Source: JBFJKD01 sp041601945 | GTDB taxonomy: Bacteria; Pseudomonadota; Gammaproteobacteria; Pseudomonadales; Porticoccaceae | Length of the DNA: 5,171 nucleotides | Reading direction: 5' to 3' | NCBI GenBank assembly: GCA_041601945.1 | Contig: JBFIHG010000080.1 | Coordinates: 1 to 5,171 of the forward strand | Shown here: positions 1-5,171 of the stretch, piece by piece | Numbering within the stretch: the first letter of the stretch is position 1 | Layout of the letters: the number at the start of each line of letters is the position of its first letter | The notes under the pieces: model-generated | Told to the model about the DNA's origin: nothing | Seen by the model: the letters and a program-made list of their open reading frames with translations, nothing else | The model's database searches: none | Made by a program: the position numbers and the translations under genes

Positions 1-58
1 CAGACTTCAGGTCAGTGCTAACACGAGACCGTAGGCGGTTAACTCAAGGGGTATTGGT
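1..58 (+). other. Leader / intergenic gap upstream of atpF
   Basis: This short stretch has no supportable gene. Two frames hit stops quickly (TAA at 19-21, TAG at 32-34) and the third runs to a TGA at 60-62. None of the three short peptides resembles the hydrophobic C-terminus of the Fo c subunit, so the end of atpE, the expected upstream gene, probably lies to the left of the window. A tiny hairpin is possible (ACCG 28-31, loop 32-35, CGGT 36-39) but is too weak to call a terminator. No sigma-70 promoter is evident. Confidence 0.6.
46..51 (+). promoter_or_regulatory. Strong Shine-Dalgarno for atpF, fixes a GTG start
   Basis: AAGGGG sits 7 nt before the GTG at 59. The site matters because atpF has no ATG near its N-terminus. 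The first in-frame ATG is codon 22, inside the membrane anchor, and starting there would destroy the anchor. The good spacing, plus the match of the GTG-initiated peptide MNINLTILGQ to other b subunits, makes GTG the start. Confidence 0.8.
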
Positions 59-529
59 GTGAACATCAATTTAACGATACTGGGCCAGGTTATTTCATTT
101 GCCATCTTTGTATGGTTCTGCATGAAATTTGTCTGGCCGGCTTTGATCGCGGCCATGGAAGAGCGTCAGAAAAAGATTGCTGACGGACTGGACGCCGCGG
201 ATCGCGCTATGCGCGATCTGGAGCTCGCGCAGGATAAAGCGACGGACCAGCTAAAAGAGGCCAAACTGCAGGCCGCGGCGCTTATCGAAGAGGCCAAGAA
301 GCGCTCCACTCAGATTATCGAAGAGTCCAAAGACAAGGCCCGCGAAGAAGGCGAGCGTCTGAAGGCGGCGGCTCAGGCCGATATAGACCAGGAGTTGAAC
401 CGCGCGCGCGAAGAATTGCGCGGTCAGTTGGCCACTCTGGTGGTAGCTGGTGCCGAAAAAATTCTTGAGCGTACAATCGATCGGGACGCCAATCGTGATC
501 TGATTGATCAACTAGCCGCGCAACTGTAG
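59..529 (+). CDS. atpF: ATP synthase F0 subunit b (peripheral stalk)
   Basis: Subunit b forms a dimer that anchors the F1 head to the membrane sector and resists rotor torque. The 156-residue product has the same length as E. coli AtpF and aligns with it from the first residue. Residues 4-27 are a hydrophobic N-terminal membrane anchor containing Cys21 and Pro27. The tether follows, with the conserved Arg36 in MEERQKKIADGL. Residues 40-125 are a long, highly charged Ala/Glu/Lys/Arg-rich helix typical of the right-handed coiled coil of the b dimer. The C-terminus (VAGAEKILERTIDRDAN, then LIDQLAAQL) is the region that contacts delta in E. coli. The start is GTG, supported by the AAGGGG site at 46-51. 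It stops with TAG, 11 nt before atpH, so translational coupling is plausible. It is a single b gene; no b' paralogue is seen in the window. Confidence 0.98.
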   Translation: MNINLTILGQVISFAIFVWFCMKFVWPALIAAMEERQKKIADGLDAADRAMRDLELAQDKATDQLKEAKLQAAALIEEAKKRSTQIIEESKDKAREEGERLKAAAQADIDQELNRAREELRGQLATLVVAGAEKILERTIDRDANRDLIDQLAAQL

Positions 530-540
530 GCGAAGACGCA

Positions 541-1077
541 ATGGCTGAATTGAGCACTATGGCGCGACCCTACGCAAAAGCGGCGTTTGAGTTTGCGGTG
601 GCGGAGGAAGCGCTGCCCCAATGGTCGGCGATGCTGGGTTTGCTAACCGCGCTCACGCAAAATGCTACCGTGGCTGGTTTGCTGGCGTCCCCCGGCCTGA
701 CCCCGGCCACTAAAGCTGAACAAATAGTGTCGGTGGCTGGTGACGCGCTAGATTCCAAAGGCATAAATTTTGTGCACACGCTGGCGGAAAACCGCCGCCT
801 GTCGCTGCTGCCGTATATCGCCGAGCAGTTTGAGGCGCACAAGGCCGATCTCGAGAAAACCCTGGAGGTCGAAGTTATCGCCACCAGCGAACTTGACGCA
901 GCGCAGCAGGAAAAGTTGATTGCGGCTCTCACTAAGCGCTTGCAGAGAAAGGTGGCGATTACCGTGTCGGTTGACCCGGCGCTGCGCGGCGGCGCAATTA
1001 TTCGAGCCGGTGACACTACTATTGACGGTTCTGTGCGCGGCCGCCTGGCCAGGCTCGCCGAGGCATTAAGTTCGTAA
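541..1077 (+). CDS. atpH: ATP synthase F1 subunit delta (stator, OSCP homologue)
   Basis: Delta sits on top of the alpha3beta3 hexamer and links it to the C-termini of the b dimer. The protein is 178 residues (177 in E. coli). The N-terminal helical-bundle domain opens with the family signature MARPYAKAAFEFA (residues 7-19), which contacts the alpha N-termini. The C-terminal domain (about 106-178) carries the conserved GGAIIRAGDTTIDGSVRGRL (150-169), with Gly150-Gly151 and Ile161-Asp162-Gly163-Ser164, the hallmark of the OSCP/delta family. It begins 11 nt after atpF stops, and only a poor Shine-Dalgarno (GAAGA, 532-536) is visible. That suits a one-copy subunit and suggests coupling to atpF translation. 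The residue pattern is otherwise ordinary, with no frameshift. Confidence 0.98.
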   Translation: MAELSTMARPYAKAAFEFAVAEEALPQWSAMLGLLTALTQNATVAGLLASPGLTPATKAEQIVSVAGDALDSKGINFVHTLAENRRLSLLPYIAEQFEAHKADLEKTLEVEVIATSELDAAQQEKLIAALTKRLQRKVAITVSVDPALRGGAIIRAGDTTIDGSVRGRLARLAEALSS

Positions 1078-1109
1078 GAAATAAATTCACAAGCATTAAA
1101 TACGTAGGT

Positions 1110-1121
1110 TCGAGGAATCGA
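1110..1121 (+). promoter_or_regulatory. atpA ribosome binding site, possibly in a small hairpin
   Basis: GAGGAA (1112-1117) is a good Shine-Dalgarno placed 6 nt before the atpA ATG at 1124. The 12 bases TCGA-GGAA-TCGA can fold into a 4-bp stem (1110-1113 with 1118-1121) capped by GGAA, which fits the GNRA tetraloop rule. The Shine-Dalgarno is directly visible; the fold is inferred by eye and its stability is not computed. Confidence 0.7.
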
Positions 1122-1123
1122 GA

Positions 1124-2668
1124 ATGCAACAACTGAATCCATCCGAGATCAGCGACATCATCAAGCAACGCATTGATAGTCTTGATGTTGCCACTGAAGC
1201 AAAAAACGAAGGCACAATTGTTTCTGTGTCAGACGGCATTGTACGTATCCACGGCCTGGCCGACGTAATGTACGGGGAGATGATCGAGTTTGACGGCGGT
1301 CTGTACGGCATGGCCCTCAATCTCGAGCGCGACTCAGTCGGTGCGGTAGTACTGGGGGATTATCAGGGTTTAGCGGAAGGCAAGAAAGCGCGCTGCACGG
1401 GCCGCATTCTCGAAGTACCCATTGGGCCGGAACTGGAAGGTCGGGTGGTAGATGCGCTCGGTAACCCCATCGACGGCAAGGGGCCGATCGGCGCCAAACT
1501 GAGTGATGCTATCGAAAAAGTAGCGCCGGGGGTGATCGAACGTAAGTCAGTCGATCAGCCGGTGCAGACCGGCCTTAAGGCCATTGATGCCATGGTGCCG
1601 GTGGGTCGCGGTCAGCGCGAGTTGATTATTGGCGATCGCCAGATTGGTAAAACTGCCATTGCCATCGATGCCATCATCAACCAGAAAGGCACGGGCATTA
1701 AGTGCGTGTATGTGGCGATCGGGCAAAAAAGTTCTACAGTTGCCAATATCGTGCGCAAACTCGAAGAACACGGTGCCATGGAACATACGATTGTGGTCGC
1801 CGCTACTGCGGCTGACCCGGCGGCGATGCAATTTTTGGCACCCTACACGGGTTGCACCATGGGCGAGTATTATCGGGACCGTGGTCAGGACGCGTTGATT
1901 GTTTATGACGATCTGACCAAACAGGCGTGGGCTTATCGCCAGATCTCTCTGTTACTGCGCCGCCCCCCGGGTCGCGAGGCATATCCCGGCGACGTATTCT
2001 ATCTGCACTCCCGCTTGCTCGAACGCTCGTCGCGGGTCAACGCGGAGTACGTGGAAAAATTCACCAAGGGCGCGGTTAAAGGCCAAACGGGTTCGCTAAC
2101 CGCGCTGCCGATTATTGAAACCCAGGCCGGTGACGTGTCGGCGTTTGTTCCCACCAATGTTATCTCCATCACCGATGGCCAGATTTTTGTGGAGACCGAC
2201 CTGTTTAATTCCGGGATTCGTCCGGCTATGAACGCCGGCCTATCCGTATCCCGAGTGGGCGGTGCGGCACAGACCAAAATCATTAAGAAACTGGGCGGCG
2301 GTATTCGTCTGGCACTGGCCCAGTACCGCGAGCTGGCTGCGTTTTCCCAGTTCGCCTCGGATCTTGACGAAGCCACCCGCGGACAGCTTGAGCACGGCCA
2401 GCGGGTCACAGAGCTGATGAAGCAGGCGCAGTACTCGCCCATGAGTGTCGCGGAAATGGGGGTGGTGTTATATGCGGCCACCAGCGGCTATTTAAAAAGC
2501 ATCGAGGTCAACAAGATCGGCGATTTCGAAGCGGCGCTCATCTCCTATATGAAATCCGAACATGCGGATCTGTTGGCCCAGGTCGATAAAAGCGGCGACT
2601 GGAACAATGACATCGAAGCGAGCTTCAAGGCCGCCCTCGATAAATTTGTCGCCACGCAAACCTGGTAA
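1124..2668 (+). CDS. atpA: ATP synthase F1 subunit alpha
   Basis: Alpha is the non-catalytic nucleotide-binding subunit; three copies alternate with beta in the F1 head. The protein is 514 residues (513 in E. coli). It has an N-terminal delta-binding helix and beta-barrel (about 1-95), a central RecA-like domain (about 96-380) and a C-terminal helical domain. The P-loop is GDRQIGKT (170-177, Lys176/Thr177) and Walker B is IVYDD with Asp262. The arginine finger that reaches the catalytic site on beta is Arg377 in SVSRVGGAAQ, equivalent to E. coli Arg376. The stretch RQISLLLRRPPGREAYPGDV, the downstream HSRLLER and the VSAFVPTNVISITDGQIF segment are intact. Two mild differences from E. coli are Ile174 in the P-loop (Thr in E. 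coli) and Trp269 (Val in E. coli); I recall both residues from other proteobacteria. The gap from atpH is 46 nt and the Shine-Dalgarno is good. Confidence 0.99.
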   Translation: MQQLNPSEISDIIKQRIDSLDVATEAKNEGTIVSVSDGIVRIHGLADVMYGEMIEFDGGLYGMALNLERDSVGAVVLGDYQGLAEGKKARCTGRILEVPIGPELEGRVVDALGNPIDGKGPIGAKLSDAIEKVAPGVIERKSVDQPVQTGLKAIDAMVPVGRGQRELIIGDRQIGKTAIAIDAIINQKGTGIKCVYVAIGQKSSTVANIVRKLEEHGAMEHTIVVAATAADPAAMQFLAPYTGCTMGEYYRDRGQDALIVYDDLTKQAWAYRQISLLLRRPPGREAYPGDVFYLHSRLLERSSRVNAEYVEKFTKGAVKGQTGSLTALPIIETQAGDVSAFVPTNVISITDGQIFVETDLFNSGIRPAMNAGLSVSRVGGAAQTKIIKKLGGGIRLALAQYRELAAFSQFASDLDEATRGQLEHGQRVTELMKQAQYSPMSVAEMGVVLYAATSGYLKSIEVNKIGDFEAALISYMKSEHADLLAQVDKSGDWNNDIEASFKAALDKFVATQTW

Positions 2669-2704
2669 CGGCAGCGCTCAACAAGAGCAGCAGGCACACA
2701 GCAT
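2669..2704 (+). other. atpA-atpG gap with weak RBS and small hairpin
   Basis: The 36-nt spacer has no strong Shine-Dalgarno before the atpG ATG. The best candidate is CAGG at 2691-2694, 10 nt upstream. A 4-bp stem is possible between GCTC (2676-2679) and GAGC (2685-2688) with loop AACAA. It is too small and lacks a T-run, so it is not a terminator. The weak initiation signal suits gamma, of which only one copy is needed per three alpha. Confidence 0.45.
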
Positions 2705-3565
2705 ATGGCAGTCGGAAAAGAAGTTAAAACCAAGATCAACAGCGTAAAAAGCACGCAGAAGATCACCAGCGCCATGGAAATGGTGGCGGCTAGTAAAATG
2801 CGCCGCGCTCAGGATCGCATGGCGCTGGGTAAACCCTATGCGCAGCGCATCCGCGCGGTTATCAGCCACATCGCCAATGCCAATCCCGAATACCGGCACC
2901 AGTATTTCGAGAGTCGGGAAGTGAAGCGCGTAGGCTTCATTATTGTGTCCACCGACCGTGGTCTGTGCGGCGGTTTGAACATCAACCTGTTCAAAGCGGT
3001 GATCAAGGAAATGAAGGCGTGGCGCGAACAGGGCGCTGAAACTGAGATTTGTACCATTGGTGGGAAGGCCGCTGCCTTTTTTGCGGCGGTGGGTGGCAAT
3101 GTGGTGGCCAGGGTTCGCGACATGGGCGATCAGCCTGCTGCGGAAGACCTGATCGGCGGTGTAAGGGTTATGTTGGAGCACTTTAACCAGGGGAAAATAG
3201 ATCGCCTGTTTGTGGTAGGCAACGAGTTTGTCAATACCATGACTCAGCGCGCCGAGGTAGTGCAATTGTTGCCGCTCGAGGCATCCGACGACAAAACCAT
3301 GAAACACTACTGGGACTATCTTTACGAGCCCGATGCCAAAGATCTACTCGACGGTTTGTTGATGCGCTACGTCGAGTCGCAGGTGTACCAGAGCGTGATC
3401 GAAAACAAGGCCTGTGAACAGGCTGCACGCATGGTGGCGATGAAAAATGCCACGGAAAACGCGGGTGAATTAATTGACGAGTTGGAGTTGCTGTACAACA
3501 AGGCGCGCCAGGCGGCGATTACTCAGGAATTGTCGGAAATTGTTAGCGGCGCGGCGGCGGTATAA
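2705..3565 (+). CDS. atpG: ATP synthase F1 subunit gamma (central rotor shaft)
   Basis: Gamma is the asymmetric shaft that turns inside alpha3beta3 and couples proton flow through the c-ring to catalysis. The protein is 286 residues (287 in E. coli). The N-terminal helix carries the conserved TQKITSAMEMVAASKMRRAQ (17-36); Met24 corresponds to E. coli Met23. The Rossmann-like middle domain contains STDRGLCGGLNINLF, with Cys88 in the LCGGLN motif. The C-terminal helix that completes the coiled-coil shaft reads YNKARQAAITQELSEIVSG and ends in AAAV (residues 264-286). The segment RYVESQVYQ and the motif EQAARMVAMKNATENA are also typical. No chloroplast-type regulatory cysteine insertion is present. 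The ATG at 2705 gives the family-standard N-terminus. The gene follows atpA by 36 nt with a weak ribosome site. Confidence 0.99.
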   Translation: MAVGKEVKTKINSVKSTQKITSAMEMVAASKMRRAQDRMALGKPYAQRIRAVISHIANANPEYRHQYFESREVKRVGFIIVSTDRGLCGGLNINLFKAVIKEMKAWREQGAETEICTIGGKAAAFFAAVGGNVVARVRDMGDQPAAEDLIGGVRVMLEHFNQGKIDRLFVVGNEFVNTMTQRAEVVQLLPLEASDDKTMKHYWDYLYEPDAKDLLDGLLMRYVESQVYQSVIENKACEQAARMVAMKNATENAGELIDELELLYNKARQAAITQELSEIVSGAAAV

Positions 3566-3585
3566 GCCGGTGCTGGCGGTGCAAA

Positions 3586-3612
3586 CAGATTAACCAGGTT
3601 AACCAGATTAAC
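3586..3612 (+). repeat. Three-copy 9-bp tandem repeat in the atpG-atpD gap
   Basis: Three head-to-tail units read CAGATTAAC (3586-3594), CAGGTTAAC (3595-3603) and CAGATTAAC (3604-3612), followed by AGG, which looks like the start of a fourth imperfect unit. The middle unit creates an 8-bp palindrome, GGTTAACC (3597-3604). The repeat lies in the longest gap of the window (72 nt), outside any gene and upstream of the atpD ribosome site. Function is unknown. It could be slippage-derived filler or a protein- or RNA-structure element. Confidence 0.85.
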
Positions 3613-3623
3613 AGGCTTATGTT

Positions 3624-3630
3624 GAGAGGA
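3624..3630 (+). promoter_or_regulatory. Strong Shine-Dalgarno for atpD; decides the start codon
   Basis: GAGAGGA lies 7 nt before the ATG at 3638, an ideal spacing. A TTG in frame at 3632 would extend the protein by two residues (Met-Glu), but it is only 1 nt from this site. The ATG-initiated peptide MSSGRIVQIIGAV is also the family-like N-terminus, so 3638 is preferred. Confidence 0.88.
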
Positions 3631-3637
3631 ATTGGAA

Positions 3638-5020
3638 ATGAGTAGCGGACGTATCGTGCAAATCATCGGCGCCGTGATCGACGTGGAATTTCCGCGCGAT
3701 CAGGTCCCTAATATTTATGATGCACTGGTTGTTGACGGCAAGGGCCTTACTCTGGAAGTGCAACAACAATTGGGGGATGGCGTGGTGCGCACCATCGCCA
3801 TGGGTTCATCCGAAGGGATGAGCCGCGGACTGAGTGTGAACAACACCGGCGGCGCCATTTCGGTTCCGGTTGGGCAGGGCACCCTGGGTCGCATTATGGA
3901 TGTACTGGGCAAGCCCATTGATGAGGCGGGTCCCATCGATGCTGAAAAGTATATGCCCATTCACCGCAAGGCGCCCGCCTATGCCGATCAATCTTCGGCC
4001 ATTGAGCTGCTGGAAACCGGGATCAAAGTTATCGATTTGATTATGCCGATCGCCAAGGGCGGCAAAATCGGTTTGTTCGGCGGCGCGGGCGTGGGTAAAA
4101 CGGTGACGCTGATGGAGCTGATTCGCAACATCGCCATGGAGCACTCTGGATTTTCCGTGTTCGCAGGAGTTGGCGAACGCACCCGGGAGGGGAATGACTT
4201 TTACCACGAGATGAAAGAGTCCAGCGTGCTGGACAAGGTGGCGCTGGTGTACGGCCAGATGAACGAACCCCCGGGCAACCGTCTGCGGGTTGCGCTCACC
4301 GGCCTGACCATGGCGGAACATTTTCGCGACGAAGGCCGCGATGTATTGATGTTTGTCGACAATATCTATCGCTACACCCTGGCGGGTACGGAAGTATCCG
4401 CACTGCTTGGCCGTATGCCCTCTGCAGTGGGTTACCAGCCGACTTTGGCGGAAGAAATGGGGGTGTTGCAGGAACGGATTACCTCCACCAAAACCGGCTC
4501 TATTACGTCTTTCCAGGCGGTCTATGTACCGGCGGATGACTTGACCGACCCGTCCCCCGCCACCACCTTTGCTCACCTCGACGCGACGTTGGTACTGTCG
4601 CGCCAGATCGCCGAGCTCGGTATTTACCCGGCGGTGGATCCATTGGATTCCACGTCCCGTCTGCTCGACCCCCTGGTGATCGGTCACGATCACTACAATG
4701 TGGCGCGCGGCGTGCAGTCGGTATTGCAGCGCTACAAAGAGCTGCGGGACATCATCGCCATTCTGGGTATGGACGAGCTCTCGGAAGACGACAAGCTGAT
4801 CGTCGCCCGCGCTCGGAAAATTCAACGCTTCCTGTCCCAGCCATTCTTCGTTGCGGAAGTCTTTACCGGCAGCCCTGGTAAATACGTGTCCATGAAAGAT
4901 ACCATCAACAGCTTTAAAGGGATTCTCGACGGCGAGTACGACCATCTGCCGGAACAGGCGTTCTACATGGTTGGCTCTATTGAAGAAGCCGTTGAGCGGG
5001 CGAAAACGCTGAAACAGTAG
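3638..5020 (+). CDS. atpD: ATP synthase F1 subunit beta (catalytic)
   Basis: Beta carries the three catalytic sites that make ATP from ADP and phosphate. From the ATG at 3638 it is 460 residues, the same as E. coli. The order is an N-terminal beta-barrel (about 1-75), a RecA-like nucleotide domain and a C-terminal helical domain. Catalytic features are all present: P-loop GGAGVGKT (148-155, Lys154/Thr155), GERTRE with general base Glu180, Arg181 and Glu184, Walker B Asp241 in FVDNIYRYT, adenine-stacking Tyr330 in LGIYPAVDPLDS, and the DELSEDD loop (379-385) that touches gamma and epsilon. Less usual residues by memory of the family are the Met136-Pro137-Ile138 stretch before the P-loop, where E. 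coli has CPF, and Phe292 in SITSFQAVYVPADD, where E. coli has Val. Neither is a catalytic residue. It is preceded by a strong ribosome site and followed by atpC after 30 nt. Confidence 0.99.
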   Translation: MSSGRIVQIIGAVIDVEFPRDQVPNIYDALVVDGKGLTLEVQQQLGDGVVRTIAMGSSEGMSRGLSVNNTGGAISVPVGQGTLGRIMDVLGKPIDEAGPIDAEKYMPIHRKAPAYADQSSAIELLETGIKVIDLIMPIAKGGKIGLFGGAGVGKTVTLMELIRNIAMEHSGFSVFAGVGERTREGNDFYHEMKESSVLDKVALVYGQMNEPPGNRLRVALTGLTMAEHFRDEGRDVLMFVDNIYRYTLAGTEVSALLGRMPSAVGYQPTLAEEMGVLQERITSTKTGSITSFQAVYVPADDLTDPSPATTFAHLDATLVLSRQIAELGIYPAVDPLDSTSRLLDPLVIGHDHYNVARGVQSVLQRYKELRDIIAILGMDELSEDDKLIVARARKIQRFLSQPFFVAEVFTGSPGKYVSMKDTINSFKGILDGEYDHLPEQAFYMVGSIEEAVERAKTLKQ

Positions 5021-5050
5021 TTACAGATCGCTACGTAAGAGACCAGGATT

Positions 5051-5171
5051 ATGGCAATGACAGTTCATTGCGACATTGTAAGTGCCGAGGAAGCGTTGTT
5101 TTCCGGCGTGGTGGAAATGGTTGTTGCTACCGGCCAGCTCGGTGAGCTCGGCATTACCTATGGCCACACGC
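5051..5171 (+). CDS. atpC: ATP synthase F1 subunit epsilon, 5' part only
   Basis: Epsilon joins gamma to the c-ring and its C-terminal helices can inhibit ATP hydrolysis. Only the first 40 codons are in the window (MAMTVHCDIVSAEEALFSGV, then VEMVVATGQLGELGITYGHT); the gene runs off the right edge. This covers the start of the N-terminal beta-sandwich, including the conserved SAE..LFSG and GELGI..GH signatures, so the assignment is firm. The C-terminal inhibitory helices cannot be judged. Two in-frame ATGs exist, at 5051 and 5057. The first matches the MAMT start of E. coli and Pseudomonas. It has AAGAGA at 5037-5042 (8 nt away) and AGGA at 5045-5048 only 2 nt away, while AGGA would be well spaced for the second ATG. 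Confidence 0.95.
   Translation, partial: MAMTVHCDIVSAEEALFSGVVEMVVATGQLGELGITYGHT

Noticed and set aside
1..21. Possible C-terminal tail of atpE ending at TAA 19-21
   Set aside because: The six residues QTSGQC do not look like the hydrophobic c-subunit terminus; too short to claim.
28..39. Hairpin ACCG-TAGG-CGGT as a terminator before atpF
   Set aside because: Four base pairs and no following T-run; atpF continues the operon.
1101..1106. TACGTA palindrome before atpA, repeated at 5032-5037 before atpC
   Set aside because: A 6-bp match in two spacers is easily chance, the flanks differ and there is no consistent distance to the start codon.
570..1142. A 190-codon minus-strand frame opposite atpH
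   Set aside because: Ser/Ala-rich low-information translation over a well-conserved plus-strand gene; no supporting context.
2678..3307. A 209-codon minus-strand frame opposite atpG
   Set aside because: Shadow of atpG; no domain signature, and its end merely spills into the atpA-atpG gap.
3632..3637. TTG start extending beta by Met-Glu
   Set aside because: Only 1 nt from the Shine-Dalgarno and not matched by the family N-terminus; ATG at 3638 is well spaced and gives the standard 460 residues.
3806..4945. A 379-codon open frame on the minus strand opposite atpD
   Set aside because: It lies wholly inside the highly conserved atpD gene and its translation is His/Arg/Gln-rich with no recognisable family. 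It has no ribosome site that I trust. Long antisense frames are common opposite conserved GC-rich genes.
1..5171. A hidden novel system (mobile element, CRISPR, defence or toxin genes)
   Set aside because: Six core ATP synthase genes account for almost every base, with spacers of 11-72 nt. No inverted-repeat ends, integrase, RNA gene or unexplained coding frame was seen.

Overview
This window is a run of an F-type ATP synthase (F1Fo, complex V) operon. Every gene reads on the + strand, in the classical bacterial order atpF-atpH-atpA-atpG-atpD-atpC (subunits b, delta, alpha, gamma, beta, epsilon). Five genes are complete. The sixth, atpC, is cut by the right edge after 40 codons. The genes for subunits a and c (atpB, atpE) are expected just left of base 1 but are not in the window.

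The organism is most likely a gammaproteobacterium. The gene order is that of the E. coli/Pseudomonas operon. Subunit lengths are nearly those of E. coli: b 156, delta 178, alpha 514, gamma 286 and beta 460 residues. Several protein starts (alpha MQQLNPSEIS, epsilon MAMTVHCDIVSAE, beta MSSGRIVQIIGAVIDVEFPRD) resemble Pseudomonas and marine Cellvibrio/Saccharophagus-type relatives. That closer placement comes from remembered family sequences, not a search. The gene set looks like ordinary vertically inherited core genome, with no mobile element, RNA gene, CRISPR array or pseudogene.

Layout: 1-58 is the atpE-atpF gap or leader. Then come atpF 59-529, atpH 541-1077, atpA 1124-2668, atpG 2705-3565, atpD 3638-5020 and atpC from 5051 onward. 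Gaps are 11-72 nt and none contains a convincing terminator or promoter, so one polycistronic message is expected. The longest gap (atpG-atpD, 72 nt) holds a small three-copy 9-bp tandem repeat. Ribosome-binding sites are strong before b, alpha and beta and weak or poorly placed before delta, gamma and epsilon, which follows the subunit stoichiometry.

Together, alpha3beta3 form the catalytic hexamer and gamma with epsilon form the central rotor stalk. The b dimer with delta forms the peripheral stator that ties the hexamer to the membrane sector. All the main catalytic signatures (beta P-loop, catalytic Glu, Walker B Asp, alpha arginine finger, beta DELSE-type loop) are intact, so the enzyme should be functional. 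I found no previously undescribed system; the findings are modest regulatory and sequence-variation observations.
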